Origin: Veillonella sp.
GTDB taxonomy: Bacteria; Bacillota; Negativicutes; Veillonellales; Veillonellaceae
Direction: 5' to 3'
DNA length: 13,774 bases
Assembly: GCA_019419725.1 (NCBI GenBank)
Contig: DXZL01000030.1
Span: 1 to 13,774 of the forward strand
Position numbers and translations under genes: made by a program. This document shows positions 6,331 to 13,774 of the stretch, in pieces. Numbering within the stretch: the stretch's first letter is position 1; every line of letters starts with the position of its first letter. The notes under the pieces are model-generated. The model saw only the letters and a list, made by a program, of their open reading frames with translations. It made no database searches and had not been told where the DNA came from.

Positions 6331-6358
6331 AATGACCCGAAAGGGTCATTTTCTTTTT
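6331..6358 (+). terminator. Rho-independent terminator after pfkA
   Basis: AATGACCC (6331-6338) pairs perfectly with GGGTCATT (6343-6350) across a GAAA tetraloop, followed by TTCTTTTT. It is eight bases after the pfkA stop codon. Confidence 0.93.
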
Positions 6359-6387
6359 ATCATCATTTATTCATTAATGAAATTATA

Positions 6388-6416
6388 TTGCATAAAAGTA
6401 ATTGGTGCTGTATAAT
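6388..6416 (+). promoter_or_regulatory. Strong sigma-A promoter of the macA operon
   Basis: TTGCAT (6388-6393) and a perfect TATAAT (6411-6416) are separated by 17 bases. Transcription would begin near 6423, leaving a leader of about 70 AT-rich bases before the macA start at 6492; I see no obvious hairpin or operator in it. Confidence 0.8.
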
Positions 6417-6491
6417 TTAAAAAAACTAATAGTATCATTATAAATAGATACTTTATTGGCAATATCTTCATCTTTTTATAAGGAGATTATA

Positions 6492-7574
6492 ATGAAAGAA
6501 TTCTTACAAAAGCATCGTAAACGCATTATTGCTGGTGCTGTTGTTCTTTGTGTTCTTGGTGGTGGTACATACTACTACATGCATAGTGAAGGTTCTAAGC
6601 AAACACAAAACTTATATACTACTGGCAAGGTAGAAAAGGGTGATGTAAAAACAAGTATTAGTGCTACGGGTACTATTAACCCTGTTAATTATGTAGACGT
6701 TTCTACGAATGTGGCTGGTAAACTTGAAAAAGTTTTAGTTAAAGAGAATGATCAAGTTACAGCTGGTCAAGTGATTGCCTATATTGATACACGTCAATTA
6801 CAAGCCTCTGCAGATGATGCTCGTGCTGCATTATCTAAGGCGGAACTTGATATGAACCGCTATAAAGCATTAGCCGATCAAAATGCTATTGCTCAACAAA
6901 CCTATGATGATTCTGTAACAGCTTATGAACGGGCAAAATCTACGTATGACCGTGCAGCAGCAGATTTAAATGATGCTACTATTACGGCGCCAATGTCTGG
7001 TACTGTTATTGGTACACCGTTGAAAGCTGGTCAAACTATCAGTACTGGCATTTCTACACAAATGATTATCGCTACGATTGCAGATTTAAGTGATTTAGAA
7101 ATTTACCTAACTGTAGATGAAACAGATATTGGTAGTATTAAACAGGGTGCTAAAGTAGAATTTACAGTAGACTCTAAACCAGGTGAAACTTTCACAGGTT
7201 ACGTGTCTGAAATTGCAAAAGGTACAAAAGGCAATATGGGCGCTACAAGCAATAGCGTTGTGTACTATACCGTAAAAGTTCAAATTCCTGAAAATATTTC
7301 CAACAATTTCTTACCATCTATGACGGCTCGTGCAACTATCTTTGGGGAAGATATTAAAAATACATTGGTAGTACCTCTTACTGCAGTGCGTACCGATAAG
7401 CAAGGGGAATATGTATATGTTATTAAAGATGGTCAACCAGTACGTACAGCTGTTTCTACAGGTGTAACTGGTGATACTAATGTACAAATTCTAAAAGGTT
7501 TATCTGAAGGTGATGAAATCATCGTAAGTGGTGATGTAACAGCACCTAAGAATAATAGCCGTGGACCGTTCTAA
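6492..7574 (+). CDS. macA: MacA-type periplasmic adaptor (HlyD/RND membrane fusion family)
   Basis: The protein links an ABC transporter in the inner membrane to an outer-membrane channel. It has 360 residues. A single N-terminal membrane anchor (about 11-29) is followed by the first half of a lipoyl domain (about 51-100, ATGTINP...VAGKLEKVLVKENDQVTAGQVI). An alpha-helical hairpin follows (about 101-155), then the second lipoyl half (ATITAPMSGTVIGTPLKAGQ), a beta-barrel with LTVDETDIGSIKQGAKVEF, and a membrane-proximal domain with VVPLTAVRTDKQGEYVYVI. Cys20 is not in a lipobox, so it is not a lipoprotein. The start at 6492 is set by AAGGAG at 6480-6485; an in-frame TTG at 6456 has no binding site. 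The ATPase gene starts 12 bases after the stop. No outer-membrane factor gene is nearby, so a shared TolC-like channel elsewhere is presumed. Confidence 0.9.
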   Translation: MKEFLQKHRKRIIAGAVVLCVLGGGTYYYMHSEGSKQTQNLYTTGKVEKGDVKTSISATGTINPVNYVDVSTNVAGKLEKVLVKENDQVTAGQVIAYIDTRQLQASADDARAALSKAELDMNRYKALADQNAIAQQTYDDSVTAYERAKSTYDRAAADLNDATITAPMSGTVIGTPLKAGQTISTGISTQMIIATIADLSDLEIYLTVDETDIGSIKQGAKVEFTVDSKPGETFTGYVSEIAKGTKGNMGATSNSVVYYTVKVQIPENISNNFLPSMTARATIFGEDIKNTLVVPLTAVRTDKQGEYVYVIKDGQPVRTAVSTGVTGDTNVQILKGLSEGDEIIVSGDVTAPKNNSRGPF

Positions 7575-7586
7575 TAGTAGGTGAAT

Positions 7587-8309
7587 ATGAATCAAGCAGT
7601 AATCGATATACAAGGGATTACGAAGACCTATGTAAATGGTAAATTATCGGTGCCTGTTCTGCATGGTATTGATTTACAGGTCAACAAAGGCGAATTTGTG
7701 TCTATTATGGGTCCATCTGGTTCTGGTAAATCTACCTTTATGAACATACTTGGTTGTTTAGATAGACCAACAACAGGTTCATACCGCCTAAATGGCGATG
7801 AGGTTGCAACCTTATCCGACGATGAATTGGCCTTTGTACGAAACAAACAAATAGGCTTTGTATTCCAAAGTTTTAACTTATTAACAAAATTGACAGCTTT
7901 AGAGAATGTGGCGCTCCCTATGATTTATGCAGGGATGGATAAAAAGTCACGTAATGAACGTGCCGCTGCATTGTTATCCTCTGTTGGCCTTGGGGATCGT
8001 ATGGATCACTTGCCATCTGAGTTATCTGGTGGTCAGCGTCAACGTGTAGCCATAGCTCGCGCGTTAGCGAATAATCCTGCTATCATCATGGCCGATGAAC
8101 CGACAGGCAACCTTGACTCCAAGTCGACTATTGATGTTATGAATATCTTTAGAGGTCTCTATGATGAAGGGCGTACAATTATCCTCGTTACTCATGAACC
8201 TGAAATTGCAACCTATGCAAGTCGTAATGTAGTATTGCGTGATGGTTTGATTGTAGAGGATTCTCAAAATCTCAACATGACGCCTGTACAGGAGGTGTCA
8301 CATGTATAA
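7587..8309 (+). CDS. ABC transporter ATP-binding protein, MacB/LolD family
   Basis: This 240-residue ATPase powers the permease encoded next. It carries Walker A GPSGSGKST (42-50), the Q-loop glutamine at 94 in FVFQSFN, signature LSGGQRQR (146-153), Walker B IIMADEPTG (166-174) and the H-loop histidine at 203 (VTHE). The pattern KTY at the N terminus, NILGCLDRPTTG and ADEPTGNLDS are typical of the MacB/LolD/FtsE subfamily rather than importer ATPases. ATG 7587 is preferred, with AGGTG at 7579-7583; GTG 7581 would add two residues but lies within that site. In E. coli MacB the ATPase and permease are fused, whereas here they are separate genes, as in YknYZ-type systems. The stop codon overlaps the permease start by eight bases, so the two are translationally coupled. 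Confidence 0.93.
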   Translation: MNQAVIDIQGITKTYVNGKLSVPVLHGIDLQVNKGEFVSIMGPSGSGKSTFMNILGCLDRPTTGSYRLNGDEVATLSDDELAFVRNKQIGFVFQSFNLLTKLTALENVALPMIYAGMDKKSRNERAAALLSSVGLGDRMDHLPSELSGGQRQRVAIARALANNPAIIMADEPTGNLDSKSTIDVMNIFRGLYDEGRTIILVTHEPEIATYASRNVVLRDGLIVEDSQNLNMTPVQEVSHV

Positions 8310-9513
8310 AGAGAGTTTCTTAATGGCATGGGCATCCCTCATTGCTAATAAAATGCGTTCCATTTTAACCATGTTAGGCATCATCATCGGTGTAGCTGCC
8401 GTAATTGCCTTAGTATCTATTGGTAATGGTGTAAAGCAAGATATTCAAAACTCCATCTCTAGCTTAGGATCTAATCTATTGATGGTTATGCCTGGGGCAC
8501 CACGCACACCAGGGGTTCGACCTTCTGCAGGTTCTATGAAGTCTTTAAAGGTTTCTGATTACGAAGCGATTTCAAAATTGGATGGTGTAAGAGCTGCCAG
8601 TCCGATGACAAATGGTTCGTATGTAGTAATTTATCAAAATAAAAACTGGACCACTTCTGTATCTGGTGTTAGTTATAATTATTTAGATGTAAACAATTGG
8701 TCTATGAAATCTGGTCGCTTCTTATCTGAAAAGAATGTACAGAATCGTGAACGTGTGGCAGTAGTAGGTAAAACAGTTGTTAAAAATCTATTTGGTGATG
8801 AAGATCCAGTAGGTGCAGAAATTCGTGTTAAAAATATTCCGTTCCGTATCATTGGTGTCCTTAATAGTAAGGGCAGTGGTGCTATGGGTAATGACCAAGA
8901 TGATATGGTTATTATCCCGTATACTACAGCCATGGAACGGGTAGAAGGTGTTGATTATCTTCGAATGATCTACGTAGTAGGTAAGGATGAAAACGGTATC
9001 GATCGTTTACAATCCGATATTGAAAACCTGTTGCGCGTACGTCATGGAATCAAGGATACTAATCTAGATGATTTCAATATTCAGAACATGAACTCCATCA
9101 TGGAAACTATGGAGGAAACTACAGGAACATTAACATTATTCCTTGGCGCCGTAGCTGCTATCTCTCTCGTTGTTGGTGGTATCGGCATTATGAATATTAT
9201 GCTCGTATCAGTAACAGAACGGACAAGAGAAATTGGGGTGCGTAAGGCTTTAGGTGCAACTTATAGTGTTATCGTTACACAGTTCCTTATCGAGGCTGTT
9301 GTTATCAGTCTGATGGGGGGCATCATAGGTATTGCACTCGGTATAGGGGCCTCTAAGTTAATTGGTATGGCTTCAGGCATGAGTACAGTTATATCTATAC
9401 CAACTATTGTAATGTCTTTTGCCTTCTCTATGGCAATTGGTTTGATCTTTGGTATTTATCCAGCTCGCAAGGCGGCAAAACTTAATCCAATTGATGCATT
9501 ACATTATGAATAG
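8302..9513 (+). CDS. MacB/FtsX-type ABC transporter permease
   Basis: This membrane subunit of a mechanotransmission-type exporter is 403 residues long. Its topology is that of MacB: a first membrane helix (about 20-42), a large extracytoplasmic domain (about 43-275), then three helices (about 276-303, 323-350, 366-386). The conserved cytoplasmic loop ERTREIGVRKALGAT (306-320) and the C-terminal YPARKAAKLNPIDALHYE (386-403) are hallmark MacB/FtsX sequences. A full AGGAGGTG ribosome binding site at 8290-8297 lies in the end of the ATPase gene. With the adaptor and the ATPase it should form a tripartite pump that moves a substrate from the periplasm or inner membrane outward; MacAB relatives export macrolides, peptides or lipids, and nothing in the sequence tells which applies here. 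Confidence 0.93.
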   Translation: MYKESFLMAWASLIANKMRSILTMLGIIIGVAAVIALVSIGNGVKQDIQNSISSLGSNLLMVMPGAPRTPGVRPSAGSMKSLKVSDYEAISKLDGVRAASPMTNGSYVVIYQNKNWTTSVSGVSYNYLDVNNWSMKSGRFLSEKNVQNRERVAVVGKTVVKNLFGDEDPVGAEIRVKNIPFRIIGVLNSKGSGAMGNDQDDMVIIPYTTAMERVEGVDYLRMIYVVGKDENGIDRLQSDIENLLRVRHGIKDTNLDDFNIQNMNSIMETMEETTGTLTLFLGAVAAISLVVGGIGIMNIMLVSVTERTREIGVRKALGATYSVIVTQFLIEAVVISLMGGIIGIALGIGASKLIGMASGMSTVISIPTIVMSFAFSMAIGLIFGIYPARKAAKLNPIDALHYE

Positions 9514-9573
9514 TCTTGAATTGTAAGTGTGTATTTTAAGAACATACTAATAAATAGATAGAGTTATTCGCAT

Positions 9574-9620
9574 ATGGTGCGTTGCATGATACAATATGTA
9601 TGATGTAACGCACCATTTTT
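9574..9620 (+). terminator. Long hairpin terminator after the macA operon
   Basis: ATGGTGCGTTGCAT (9574-9587) pairs with ATGTAACGCACCAT (9603-9616) through 14 positions with one G-U pair. Beyond one G-G mismatch, ATAC/GTAT extends the stem, leaving an AATAT loop. A T-run (TTTT, then TAT) follows directly. It lies 60 bases after the permease stop. Confidence 0.88.
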
Positions 9621-9692
9621 ATATGCTTGTATGTAATTTGTGCTATATACATATGAAAATTTCATGCAAGCAATTTGTAATAAACGGGGTAT

Positions 9693-9710
9693 GTAGATTA
9701 CCTAATCTAC
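9693..9710 (+). promoter_or_regulatory. Perfect palindrome upstream of the thioesterase gene (candidate operator or leader hairpin)
   Basis: GTAGATTA and TAATCTAC are exact inverted repeats of eight bases with CC between them. As RNA it can form a seven-pair stem with a four-base loop. It has no T-run, so it is not a terminator, and it lies 27 bases before the ATG at 9738. No convincing promoter could be placed around it. A dyad of this size suits a dimeric repressor, but the regulator is unknown. Confidence 0.45.
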
Positions 9711-9737
9711 GGGTAAGTATATTGAATGGAGAACCTT

Positions 9738-10202
9738 ATGGCTACAACATTGTTAGAATATTTCAACGAATTACGAAATCAGAATCCATTTTCTTGGGTA
9801 AAAGATTCTGAAATTACAGCAGTTGAACCAGGTCATGCAGAAATGACCTTACAAACAAATGATACAGAGTATTGTAATTTCCGAGGGGATTTACATGGTG
9901 CCGTTTGTATTGGTTTAGCAGATAGTGTAATGGGGACCGCTTGTTTCACATTGGGCAAATCTGTTAGCACTATTGATCTTAATGGTAACTATGTAAAAGC
10001 TGTTAAGGGTGGTACTGTATTGCGTGGTGTAGCCAATGTAGAGCATAATGGTAAAACGACTATGGTTGCTACAGCACGTATCTATAATGAATTAGGTGAA
10101 CTTGTTCACTTGGCACGTGGTACATTTTTTGTACTAGAAGAGAAGTCATTACCTGAATTACCATGGCGTTTTATTGAAGAAGACAACCCTGATTTGGTAT
10201 AA
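9738..10202 (+). CDS. PaaI/4HBT-family hotdog thioesterase
   Basis: This 154-residue protein has the single hotdog-domain layout of PaaI-type acyl-CoA thioesterases, which hydrolyse acyl-CoA thioesters in the cytoplasm. The loop NFRGDLHGAVCIGLADSVMG (47-66) matches the family 'N..G..HGG....laD...g' motif around the central helix. The strands STIDLNGNYVKAV, GGTVLRGVANVEHNGKTTMVATARIYN and ELVHLARGTFFVL follow the usual order. ATG 9738 is chosen because GGAG at 9728-9731 is six bases before it; an in-frame ATG at 9726 overlaps that site and would add four residues. The substrate cannot be read from the sequence. It lies 36 bases before pheS, whose promoter overlaps its 3' end, so it may be transcribed alone or read through into pheST; there is no functional link evident. 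Confidence 0.85.
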   Translation: MATTLLEYFNELRNQNPFSWVKDSEITAVEPGHAEMTLQTNDTEYCNFRGDLHGAVCIGLADSVMGTACFTLGKSVSTIDLNGNYVKAVKGGTVLRGVANVEHNGKTTMVATARIYNELGELVHLARGTFFVLEEKSLPELPWRFIEEDNPDLV

Positions 10203-10203
10203 T
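10174..10203 (+). promoter_or_regulatory. Sigma-A promoter for pheST
   Basis: TTGAAG (10174-10179) and a perfect TATAAT (10198-10203) are 18 bases apart. The -10 box overlaps the thioesterase stop codon. Initiation would be near 10210, leaving a leader of about 30 bases before pheS, too short for a T-box or a leader-peptide attenuator. Confidence 0.6.
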
Positions 10204-10238
10204 ATAGTTTGGACTTTTAAATATAGGAGGATGCTTTA

Positions 10239-11261
10239 ATGGAACAAGAATTACAACGTCTTAAGGCAGAAGCCCTTGAGGCTATCAAAGGCGCTGCTGA
10301 TCAACAAGCGTTGCAAGATATACGTGTAAAATATCTAGGTAAAAAAGGTGAGGTAACAGCATTACTAAAAGGTCTTGGTAAATTATCTCCTGAAGAACGC
10401 CCTAAGGCTGGTGCTCTTGTTAATGCGGTTCGTGAAGCATTAGAGGCTGAAATTGATGCCGTTAAAACTCGTATGGAAACAGAAGAGTTAAATGCTCGCT
10501 TAGAACAAGAACGCATCGATATTACATTGCCAGGTCGTGCACAAAAAGCTGGTCATATTCATCCATTAACTAAGGTTAATGAAATGATTGAGGACTTCTT
10601 CATGAAAATGGGGTATACCGTTGAAGAGGGGCCAGAAATTGAACAGGATTACTTTAACTTCGAATGCTTAAACTTGCCTAAAGACCATCCTGCACGTGAT
10701 ATGCAAGATTCCTTCTATATTACAGAAAACTTCTTATTGCGTACGCATACATCTCCAGTACAAGCTCGTACAATGCAACGTCATGAGCCTAATAGCCCAA
10801 TCCGTATGATTGCGCCTGGTAAGGTTTATCGTTGGGATTATGATGCAACACATTCCCCAGTATTCCATCAAGTGGAAGGTCTCATCATCGATGAGCATAT
10901 TACATTTGCTGATTTGAAAGGCACATTAGAGTCCTTCTTGCGTCATATGTATGGGGATGAAACAAAAGTACGTTTCCGTACAAGCTTCTTCCCATTTACA
11001 GAACCATCTGCAGAAGTAGATATTTCCTGTGTAATGTGTGGTGGTGAAGGTTGCCGTGTATGTTCTCATACAGGTTGGCTTGAAATCTTAGGATGCGGTA
11101 TGGTTCATCCTGATGTATTGCGTATTAATGGGTACGATCCTGAAAAGGTTAAAGGCTTTGCCTTTGGTATGGGCGTAGAACGTATTGCTATGCTTTTATA
11201 TGGCATTAATGATTTACGTCTATTCTTTGAAGATGATGTACGATTCTTGGAACAATTTTAG
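10239..11261 (+). CDS. pheS: Phenylalanine-tRNA ligase alpha subunit
   Basis: This is the catalytic subunit of the heterotetrameric enzyme that charges tRNA-Phe. Its 340 residues are normal for the family. The N-terminal 90 or so residues form the helical coiled-coil arm that contacts tRNA, with PGRAQKAGHIHPLTKV leading into the catalytic domain. Class II motif 2 is seen around GKVYRWDYDATHSPVFHQVEG, and motif 3 around GFAFGMGVERIAMLLYGI. The CVMCGGEGCRVCSHTGW segment is the common cysteine-rich insertion. The Ala in FAFG corresponds to the well-known specificity residue (Ala294 in E. coli). The ribosome binding site AGGAGG (10225-10230) is eight bases upstream. pheT begins ten bases after the stop, with its own binding site overlapping the TAG codon. 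Confidence 0.98.
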   Translation: MEQELQRLKAEALEAIKGAADQQALQDIRVKYLGKKGEVTALLKGLGKLSPEERPKAGALVNAVREALEAEIDAVKTRMETEELNARLEQERIDITLPGRAQKAGHIHPLTKVNEMIEDFFMKMGYTVEEGPEIEQDYFNFECLNLPKDHPARDMQDSFYITENFLLRTHTSPVQARTMQRHEPNSPIRMIAPGKVYRWDYDATHSPVFHQVEGLIIDEHITFADLKGTLESFLRHMYGDETKVRFRTSFFPFTEPSAEVDISCVMCGGEGCRVCSHTGWLEILGCGMVHPDVLRINGYDPEKVKGFAFGMGVERIAMLLYGINDLRLFFEDDVRFLEQF

Positions 11262-11270
11262 GAGGAACTC

Positions 11271-13715
11271 ATGAAAGCAAGTTTACAGTGGATGAACGAA
11301 TACGTGCCTGTGGATATGAATCGTCCTGCTCAAGAATTGGCCGATGAATTAACACAAGCAGGGATTCCTGTAGAAGATGTCATTGCTATGGATAATGGCA
11401 TTAAGAAAATTTATACTGGTAAAATCGTAGAAATCACGAAACATCCAGATGCAGATAAATTACAAGTATGTCAAGTTGAATGCCTTACTGAAGAAGGTGA
11501 GCCTGTTACAAAACAAATCGTAACAGCAGCCACAAATGTAGCGGTAGGTCAAATCGTACCTGTAGCGTACCATAAATCTCGCTTAGCTGATGGAACAGAA
11601 ATTAAAAAAGGTAAATTGCGCGGCGAAGTATCTGAAGGCATGTTCTGTTCTGTTGCAGAATTTGGTATCTCCAGCGATTTAGTATTGCCAGAAGAAGCAC
11701 AAGGTATTTATATCTTTCCTGAAGGCACACCAATCGGCCTTGATGTAAAAGACGTGTTGGGCTTAAACGACACAGTATATGAATTTGAATTGACTGCTAA
11801 CCGAGCAGATTGCTTCTCCATGGTTGGTTTATCCCGTGAATTCGGCATGATGACAAATCAAAAAGCTTTATTCCCTGTTATCATGGTTAACGAAAATGGT
11901 GAGTCCATTGAAGGCAAAGCATCTGTATCTATTGAAGCGGATGATCTTTGTACACGATTCATGTCTCGTATCGTTACAGATGTAAAGGTTGAGCCATCTC
12001 CATTGTGGATGCAAAATCGTTTGCGTAACAGCGGCATTCGTCCTATTAATAATGTAGTAGACGTAACAAACTATGTTATGTTAGAACTTGGTCAACCTAT
12101 GCATGCCTATGACTATGACCATGTAAAAGGTCATCAACTAGTGGCAAGACGTGCTAAAAATGGAGAAGTTCTTGTTACACTTGATGGTTCTGAACGTGAA
12201 TTAAATGACTCTATGCTTATTATTGCCGATGCAGAACGCCCAGTAGGTGTAGCTGGTATCATGGGTGGCTTTGATAGCGAAGTAACAAATGAAACTACTA
12301 CTGTTATGCTTGAAGCTGCTGTGTTTAATGGACCATCCATTCGCCGCACTGCAAAAGCGCTTGGTATGCGTTCTGAAGCATCTGGACGTTTTGAACGTGG
12401 CGTAAACCATAAATACACTGCCTATGCTATCGACAGAGCAGCACAGTTGTTGCAACAAATTTGCCCATCCTGTAAAGTTGATGTAGGCATTATCGATGTG
12501 TACAAGAACCCTGTAGAGCAACATACAGTTACTTTCACAGCAAAACAAATCAACGATTACTTGGGTACAAATATCGAAAAAGACGAAATGGTTCGTATTT
12601 TGACTGCTCTTGAATTCGTTGTAACTGAAGAAGGGGACCAATTATCTGCCCTCGTTCCAACATGGCGCGGTGACGTAACAGTTATGCCTGACATCGCTGA
12701 AGAAGTAGCACGTATTTACAACTACGATAATATTGCCCCTACAATTCCTGTAGCCGTATTGTCCTCTGGTGGTATGACACCTAAGAAAGCTCTTACTAAA
12801 GAGGTTACACATGCATTGGCTAAATTGGGTATGACTCAAATCATTACATTTAGCTTCATGCATAAAGATGGTCTTTCCAATATGATGCTTCCTGAAGGGG
12901 ATAGCCGTTATACAGCCATTCCAATTTTGAACCCTATTTCCGAAGAGTTCCCATATATGCGTACTACATTGGTACCAGCTGTTATCGAAGCTGCAAAACG
13001 CAATATTGCGCAACAAAATAAGGATCTTTGGTTATTTGAAACAGCTAACGTATATGAACCAAAAGCATTGCCTTTAACAGAAGTGCCTCATGAACGCCCT
13101 ATGGCTTGTGGTATCTTGATGGGCAAAGCAAACCAAGCTGGCTGGAATCAAGCAGAACGCACTACAGATTTCTATGATGTAAAAGGCATTGTAGATGCGT
13201 TGTTGGCTGAACTAGGTGTTAAAGGCTATGAAATTAATCGTGGCACTGAACCTTACTTCCACCCTGGTGTAAGTGCTCAATACGTAGTTGATGGTAAAAT
13301 GATTGCTCAATATGGTGAATTACATCCACAAGTGAGCAAAAATTTTGATTTACCAGGAAAAGTATACATGTTTGAAATCGATTTGGAAGCAGTATTATCC
13401 TTAACGATTCCAGCATTCCGCTATACATCTTTCAGTAAATTCCCAGGTACTAGCCGTGACCTTGCTATTGTGGCACCTGTGTCCGTATCTAGTGGTGAAA
13501 TTTTATCTATCATTAAAGAGCATGGTGGCGAATATTTAGAAAGTGCATCTATCTTCGACGTTTACGAAGGTGAACATATCGAAGCTGGTTACCGCAGTCT
13601 TGCATACAACTTGCAATTCCGCTCTATGGAAGGCACGTTGAATGATGAAGATATTGATGGTAACATTCAAGCTATTATCGATGCATTAGCAGAAATTAAC
13701 TGCAGATTACGTTAA
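11271..13715 (+). CDS. pheT: Phenylalanine-tRNA ligase beta subunit
   Basis: This is the structural and tRNA-binding partner of PheS, and it also carries the editing site that removes mischarged Tyr. Its 814 residues fit bacterial PheT (about 800). Domains in order: a tRNA-binding OB fold (about 40-150, with VEITKHPDADKLQVCQVE), a B3/B4 editing domain (about 210-390, with NRLRNSGIRPINNVVDVTNY and RSEASGRFERGVN), and a B5 domain (about 405-480). A catalytic-like core follows, and a C-terminal anticodon-binding ferredoxin-like domain (about 720-814, from KFPGTSRDLAIVAPVSVSSG). The start has AGGAGG nine bases or so upstream inside the pheS stop region. Codon use is noticeably more biased than in the pilus operon, as expected for a highly expressed gene. 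A terminator-like palindrome follows 17 bases after the stop. Confidence 0.98.
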   Translation: MKASLQWMNEYVPVDMNRPAQELADELTQAGIPVEDVIAMDNGIKKIYTGKIVEITKHPDADKLQVCQVECLTEEGEPVTKQIVTAATNVAVGQIVPVAYHKSRLADGTEIKKGKLRGEVSEGMFCSVAEFGISSDLVLPEEAQGIYIFPEGTPIGLDVKDVLGLNDTVYEFELTANRADCFSMVGLSREFGMMTNQKALFPVIMVNENGESIEGKASVSIEADDLCTRFMSRIVTDVKVEPSPLWMQNRLRNSGIRPINNVVDVTNYVMLELGQPMHAYDYDHVKGHQLVARRAKNGEVLVTLDGSERELNDSMLIIADAERPVGVAGIMGGFDSEVTNETTTVMLEAAVFNGPSIRRTAKALGMRSEASGRFERGVNHKYTAYAIDRAAQLLQQICPSCKVDVGIIDVYKNPVEQHTVTFTAKQINDYLGTNIEKDEMVRILTALEFVVTEEGDQLSALVPTWRGDVTVMPDIAEEVARIYNYDNIAPTIPVAVLSSGGMTPKKALTKEVTHALAKLGMTQIITFSFMHKDGLSNMMLPEGDSRYTAIPILNPISEEFPYMRTTLVPAVIEAAKRNIAQQNKDLWLFETANVYEPKALPLTEVPHERPMACGILMGKANQAGWNQAERTTDFYDVKGIVDALLAELGVKGYEINRGTEPYFHPGVSAQYVVDGKMIAQYGELHPQVSKNFDLPGKVYMFEIDLEAVLSLTIPAFRYTSFSKFPGTSRDLAIVAPVSVSSGEILSIIKEHGGEYLESASIFDVYEGEHIEAGYRSLAYNLQFRSMEGTLNDEDIDGNIQAIIDALAEINCRLR

Positions 13716-13732
13716 TCTCAAGCAGTATATTG

Positions 13733-13764
13733 AAAGGGTTTACCATATGGTAAACCCTTTTAGT
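13733..13764 (+). terminator. Perfect palindrome / terminator after pheT
   Basis: AAAGGGTTTACCAT (13733-13746) is the exact inverted complement of ATGGTAAACCCTTT (13747-13760). As RNA it gives about 12 pairs with a four-base loop, followed by a short T stretch (TTTTAG). Its position 17 bases after the pheT stop supports a terminator. The T-run is weak, and the symmetric A and T flanks would let it act on both strands. Confidence 0.75.
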
Positions 13765-13774
13765 ACTATAGTTA

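Noticed and set aside
6440..9560. Shared short string AAATAGATA in the gaps before macA and after the permease gene
   Set aside because: Nine AT-rich bases twice in 13.8 kb is expected by chance; no terminal repeats or target duplications.
9620..9737. A promoter for the thioesterase gene (for example TTGTAT at 9627 with TACATA at 9648)
   Set aside because: Spacing of 15 and poor -10 match; other pairs were worse, so none is called.
9596..9811. 71-residue + strand frame across the gap before the thioesterase
   Set aside because: It begins inside a terminator hairpin, has no ribosome binding site, and runs out of frame into the thioesterase gene.
12201..13016. Long antisense frames opposite pheT (146 and 124 residues)
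   Set aside because: Mirror frames of a highly biased gene; no ribosome binding sites and no recognisable domain.

Overview
The window reads as chromosomal DNA of a low-GC, diderm Firmicute, most likely a Negativicute such as Veillonella. The reasons are AT-rich codon use with strong AGGAGG-type ribosome binding sites, a type IV pilus (T4P) / type II secretion-like assembly block with an inner-membrane PilM-PilN-PilO-like platform, and a MacA/MacB-type exporter. The genus is inferred from gene content and style, not proven. All genes lie on the + strand, and four hairpin terminators cut the window into transcription units.

Unit 1 (1-4424, start outside the window) is a tightly overlapping pilus/competence operon. 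In order it holds the 3' end of a major (pseudo)pilin, a short prepilin peptidase, four minor pseudopilin genes, and PilM-like, PilN-like and PilO/GspM-like proteins. The order (G-like, O-like, H, I, J, K, L/M-like) mirrors gsp type II secretion operons. Product logic: the peptidase trims the prepilins, the minor pseudopilins prime the fibre, and the platform proteins link the fibre to cytoplasmic motor ATPases, which are not in the window. Unit 1 ends in a strong terminator at 4453-4497.

Unit 2 (about 4490-6358) has a plausible promoter, a shikimate-kinase-like gene with altered substrate residues and a long basic tail, and pfkA (phosphofructokinase), which starts inside that tail. Unit 3 (about 6388-9620) has a very good promoter and encodes MacA-type adaptor, ABC ATPase and FtsX/MacB-type permease, ending in an elaborate terminator.

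Unit 4 (about 9690-13760) starts with a hotdog-fold thioesterase gene preceded by a perfect 18-base palindrome. Next come pheS and pheT (phenylalanyl-tRNA synthetase) behind their own promoter, closed by a 28-base perfect palindrome. No gap without a gene exceeds 300 bases. I see no tRNA or rRNA gene, insertion sequence, CRISPR array or phage gene.

Most of the window is ordinary housekeeping DNA. The points most worth a second look are the substituted active-site residues in the shikimate-kinase-like protein and in PfkA, the degenerate PilM, the pseudopilins lacking the usual Glu+5, and the overprinted hydrophilic C-terminal tails.
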